8,709 nucleotides of DNA from JADKCL01 sp046050405 (GTDB lineage: Bacteria; Bacteroidota; Bacteroidia; J057; JADKCL01), in assembly GCA_046050405.1 (NCBI GenBank), contig JBJOPY010000201.1:1-8709 (forward strand). The letters run 5' to 3'. How positions within the stretch are numbered: position 1 is the first letter of the stretch; each line of letters opens with the position of its first letter. The notes below the pieces were generated by a model. That model ran no database searches. It saw nothing but the letters and a program-made list of their open reading frames with translations, and had not been told where the DNA came from. Shown piece by piece: positions 7,041-8,709 of the stretch. Made by a program: the position numbers and the translations under genes.

Positions 7041-7070
7041 CAATATACGCCACCAATTTAATCAATTAAA
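7041..7070 (-). promoter_or_regulatory. Weak promoter-like segment with AT-rich dyad before the T9SS gene
   Basis: On the minus strand TATATTG (7047-7041) is an imperfect -7 element. Just upstream, TTTAAT-CA-ATTAAA (7057-7070) forms a 14-base dyad with 6-base arms. A good -33 is not visible. The whole stretch 7008-7254 is clearly AT-richer than its surroundings and holds no other gene that I can support. Confidence 0.3.
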
Positions 7071-7218
7071 CGGGTTAATTCCGATATGTAAATGGTTCTA
7101 TACCGAAATTGTTGCACCATGTCCAAAAGATTGTCAATAAAGCATCCGGATTGAAGAGAAAGCATCGAATTTAGCGAATAGAGGCCTCCTCTGGAATGGA
7201 CCTAGACTATGAAATGGT

Positions 7219-7250
7219 GGTTTTTGCTTAAAAGTGGCGTACGGTGCATC
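7219..7250. mobile_element. Candidate terminal end of the ISL3-like remnant
   Basis: GGTTTTTGCTTAAAAGTGGC begins at 7219, shortly after the transposase stop codon. That is where the element's right end should lie, and it has the GG start and AT-rich body seen in many ISL3-type ends. No inverted partner copy and no 8-base target duplication are visible here, so the boundary is tentative. Confidence 0.25.
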
Positions 7251-7254
7251 AGTC

Positions 7255-7497
7255 TCATCTCGTTAATAGTAGATGATCGAAGCGGAGTTTACCTGCCATG
7301 AAGCGGATCATATGATGGAAGTTTCTGGGATTTGGATAGCCTCTGGCCCTTCTCTTGGCGGGCTGGATGTTTTGGTGGATGCATTCGCGTACGCCGTTCT
7401 TGAGTTTTGGGGTGAAGTGGTGGATGATACCCTGACTGTCGAAATCGATCGATATCTCCACCCAACCCCGGAATTCGCCCACGGGATCGGCTGAACT
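7255..7497 (-). pseudogene. Remnant of an ISL3-family transposase, C-terminal end
   Basis: About 80 codons are open on the minus strand after a stop at 7498-7500. The only available start is a GTG at 7482. The residues GIIHHFTPKLKNG, then IHQNIQPAKRRARGYPNPRN and FHHMIRFMAGKLRF resemble the C-terminus of ISL3 (DDE_Tnp_ISL3) transposases. In that family a 'GIINHF..(K/R)(L/I)TNG' segment is followed by 'E-G-(I/L)-N-(S/N)-K-I-Q..K-(R/A)-(R/M)-A-(R/Y)-G-(Y/F)-R-(N/T)' and then an 'F...IYF..G(K/G)L' segment. The family match is from memory of the motif. A full enzyme is around 400-550 residues, so most of it, including the catalytic DDE core, is missing. The expected E-G-x-N is degraded to R-E-C-I-H. 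It is non-functional and marks a past insertion between the two surface-protein genes. Confidence 0.7.
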
Positions 7498-7517
7498 TCA
7501 CTCCCGTGATCTTCCAC

Positions 7518-8709
7518 TCAATCCTCCGGATCCAGCTTGCCCTCGGAGTCCGTGCGGACGAGTACGATGTCCGCGCTATTGCCGCCACCGGCTACAAAGC
7601 TATAAGAGAATCCCACGAGGACATATCCTCCATCCGTGGTATGGATCAAATTGTTCATGTAATCGTCATTGGATCCTCCGTAGGTCCTGTGCCATACCCT
7701 ATCGCCGATCGAACCTTCCGCCGTCACGATCGGTATCTTGGAGAGGGAAAAATCATTACTCCCGGCACCACCAACATTGGTATGCCAACCACCCGTCACC
7801 GAGCCATCGTTTTCCAAAATCAAACGAGGAACCCGGGAGTAATTAGCTCCACTACCACCAAATTCACGGTACCTCTTTGGGCTCATGTCTGTCAGGTCGG
7901 GCTTCAGCACCTGGATAAATACCTGACTCGTGTCCGCTGAATATATTAGATTCCCCAACAAAGCGATCTTCCCGTCTGCGAGTTCCACGACCGAAATGCC
8001 CTCCGAATTCTGCACATCGCTACGGTAGGTTTTTTCCTTGTAACCATTCACGTTAAACTTCCAAACCGTCGCAGTATTAGAATTCATACTCCAATTGTAG
8101 GCCTGTCCCGTCAACACATATCCACCACCTGAAAGCTCGATCAATTTAGAAATACTTGAGACGTCGTCTTGTAAAAAGGGGATCCGCCAAACGATGTCTC
8201 CACCAAGGCTATACTTGGTCAATAGGATGCCATCCGTTACCAACCCAGCTACAACATAATTGCCATCAGACGCCTTCAAAGCAGACTTGCTAGAGTGAAG
8301 GCCTAGGGTATCTTCATACCTGATCCAGTCGGTTATCAGGCTGTCCGAGGTTTCCTTGAGTCGCATCACGACACTTTTCCGTCTTCCAGAACTGTCATCA
8401 TCATAGGTCCCCACAGCCAAGTAATCACCCTCTGAGACGAGCACTAGATCAAAAATATCGTCATAGCCATTACCACCAAATGTCTGATACCAACGCGGGC
8501 TTCCATACTGGTCCGTTCGGACAAATAAAAAGTCCAAGCTATCTAGACCATAAGAATAATTCCCCGTAGTCCCAGCGATCAAGAATCCGCCGTCACTCGT
8601 CTGCACCACGCTGTTCGGGAAATCATCGTTCGAGGTTCCAAAGATTTTGATGAACCGCCCGTTTTGTCCGGGCAATTCCAGCTTTTTGCAGCCATGGCCC
8701 ATCGTCAGT
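7518..8709 (-). CDS. Seven-module repeat lipoprotein (5' end at or beyond the window edge)
   Basis: Reading from the right edge the frame is open. The first ATG (8702) gives MGHGCKKLELPGQNGRF and 394 residues, but Thr and Leu codons precede it to the edge. GCKKLELP is typical of the start of a mature Bacteroidota lipoprotein, so the signal peptide probably begins outside the window, with Cys5 (in this numbering) as the lipidated residue. The body is seven modules of roughly 45-60 residues with the pattern FGGxxDDxxxxVxxTxDGGYxLVG...DxxLVRTDxxGxxxW. They start near 21, 76, 131, 176, 227, 281 and 341. Such repeats suggest a beta-propeller with the N-terminal strand closing the last blade (inference). 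The protein should sit on the outer membrane; its ligand is unknown. Its 3' end is duplicated at 4857-4970. Base composition is lower in GC than the housekeeping genes to the left. Confidence 0.85.
   Translation of the reverse strand, partial: LTMGHGCKKLELPGQNGRFIKIFGTSNDDFPNSVVQTSDGGFLIAGTTGNYSYGLDSLDFLFVRTDQYGSPRWYQTFGGNGYDDIFDLVLVSEGDYLAVGTYDDDSSGRRKSVVMRLKETSDSLITDWIRYEDTLGLHSSKSALKASDGNYVVAGLVTDGILLTKYSLGGDIVWRIPFLQDDVSSISKLIELSGGGYVLTGQAYNWSMNSNTATVWKFNVNGYKEKTYRSDVQNSEGISVVELADGKIALLGNLIYSADTSQVFIQVLKPDLTDMSPKRYREFGGSGANYSRVPRLILENDGSVTGGWHTNVGGAGSNDFSLSKIPIVTAEGSIGDRVWHRTYGGSNDDYMNNLIHTTDGGYVLVGFSYSFVAGGGNSADIVLVRTDSEGKLDPED

Noticed and set aside
7044..7254. Possible small RNA or tRNA in the AT-rich leader
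   Set aside because: I could find no cloverleaf, strong stem or terminator-like end in this stretch.
7273..7494. Plus-strand open frame of 73 codons
   Set aside because: It lies opposite the transposase remnant, has no recognised motif and no convincing ribosome binding site.

Overview
The window looks chromosomal and comes from a fairly GC-rich member of the Bacteroidota. Three things point there: a type IX secretion (T9SS) C-terminal sorting domain, two TAnnTTTG -7 promoter elements typical of the phylum, and the GlmU-like sugar nucleotidyltransferase that Bacteroidota use in place of classical GlmU. A finer assignment is not possible from the sequence alone.

Positions 1-4809 are housekeeping DNA. 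A GlmU-like gene, cut at the left edge, is followed by triosephosphate isomerase (tpiA), both on the + strand and possibly cotranscribed. A minus-strand gene for an unrecognised small exported protein or lipoprotein converges on tpiA. It diverges from an MsbA-type ABC exporter on the + strand. The 190-base divergent gap holds a -7 element facing each way, plus a 21-base dyad just upstream of the exporter's -7 element.

From about 4857 to the right edge the character changes: base composition drops, coding is all on the minus strand, and decayed pieces appear. In order of coordinate there is (1) a 38-codon fragment of the 3' end of a lipoprotein gene, (2) a strong GC-rich hairpin, (3) a T9SS-exported protein made of eight roughly 54-residue modules, a PKD-like domain and a sorting tail, (4) an AT-rich leader, (5) the degenerate C-terminal end of an ISL3-family transposase, and (6) a seven-module repeat lipoprotein running off the right edge. 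The fragment in (1) is closely similar to the 3' end of (6). The region therefore looks like a surface-protein locus shaped by duplication, IS insertion and decay.

I see no convincing new multi-gene system. The most interesting items are the duplicated lipoprotein tail, the circularly closed eight-module exported protein with its tandem DNA repeats, the ISL3 remnant, and the divergent promoter region, which argues for a near-leaderless transcript.
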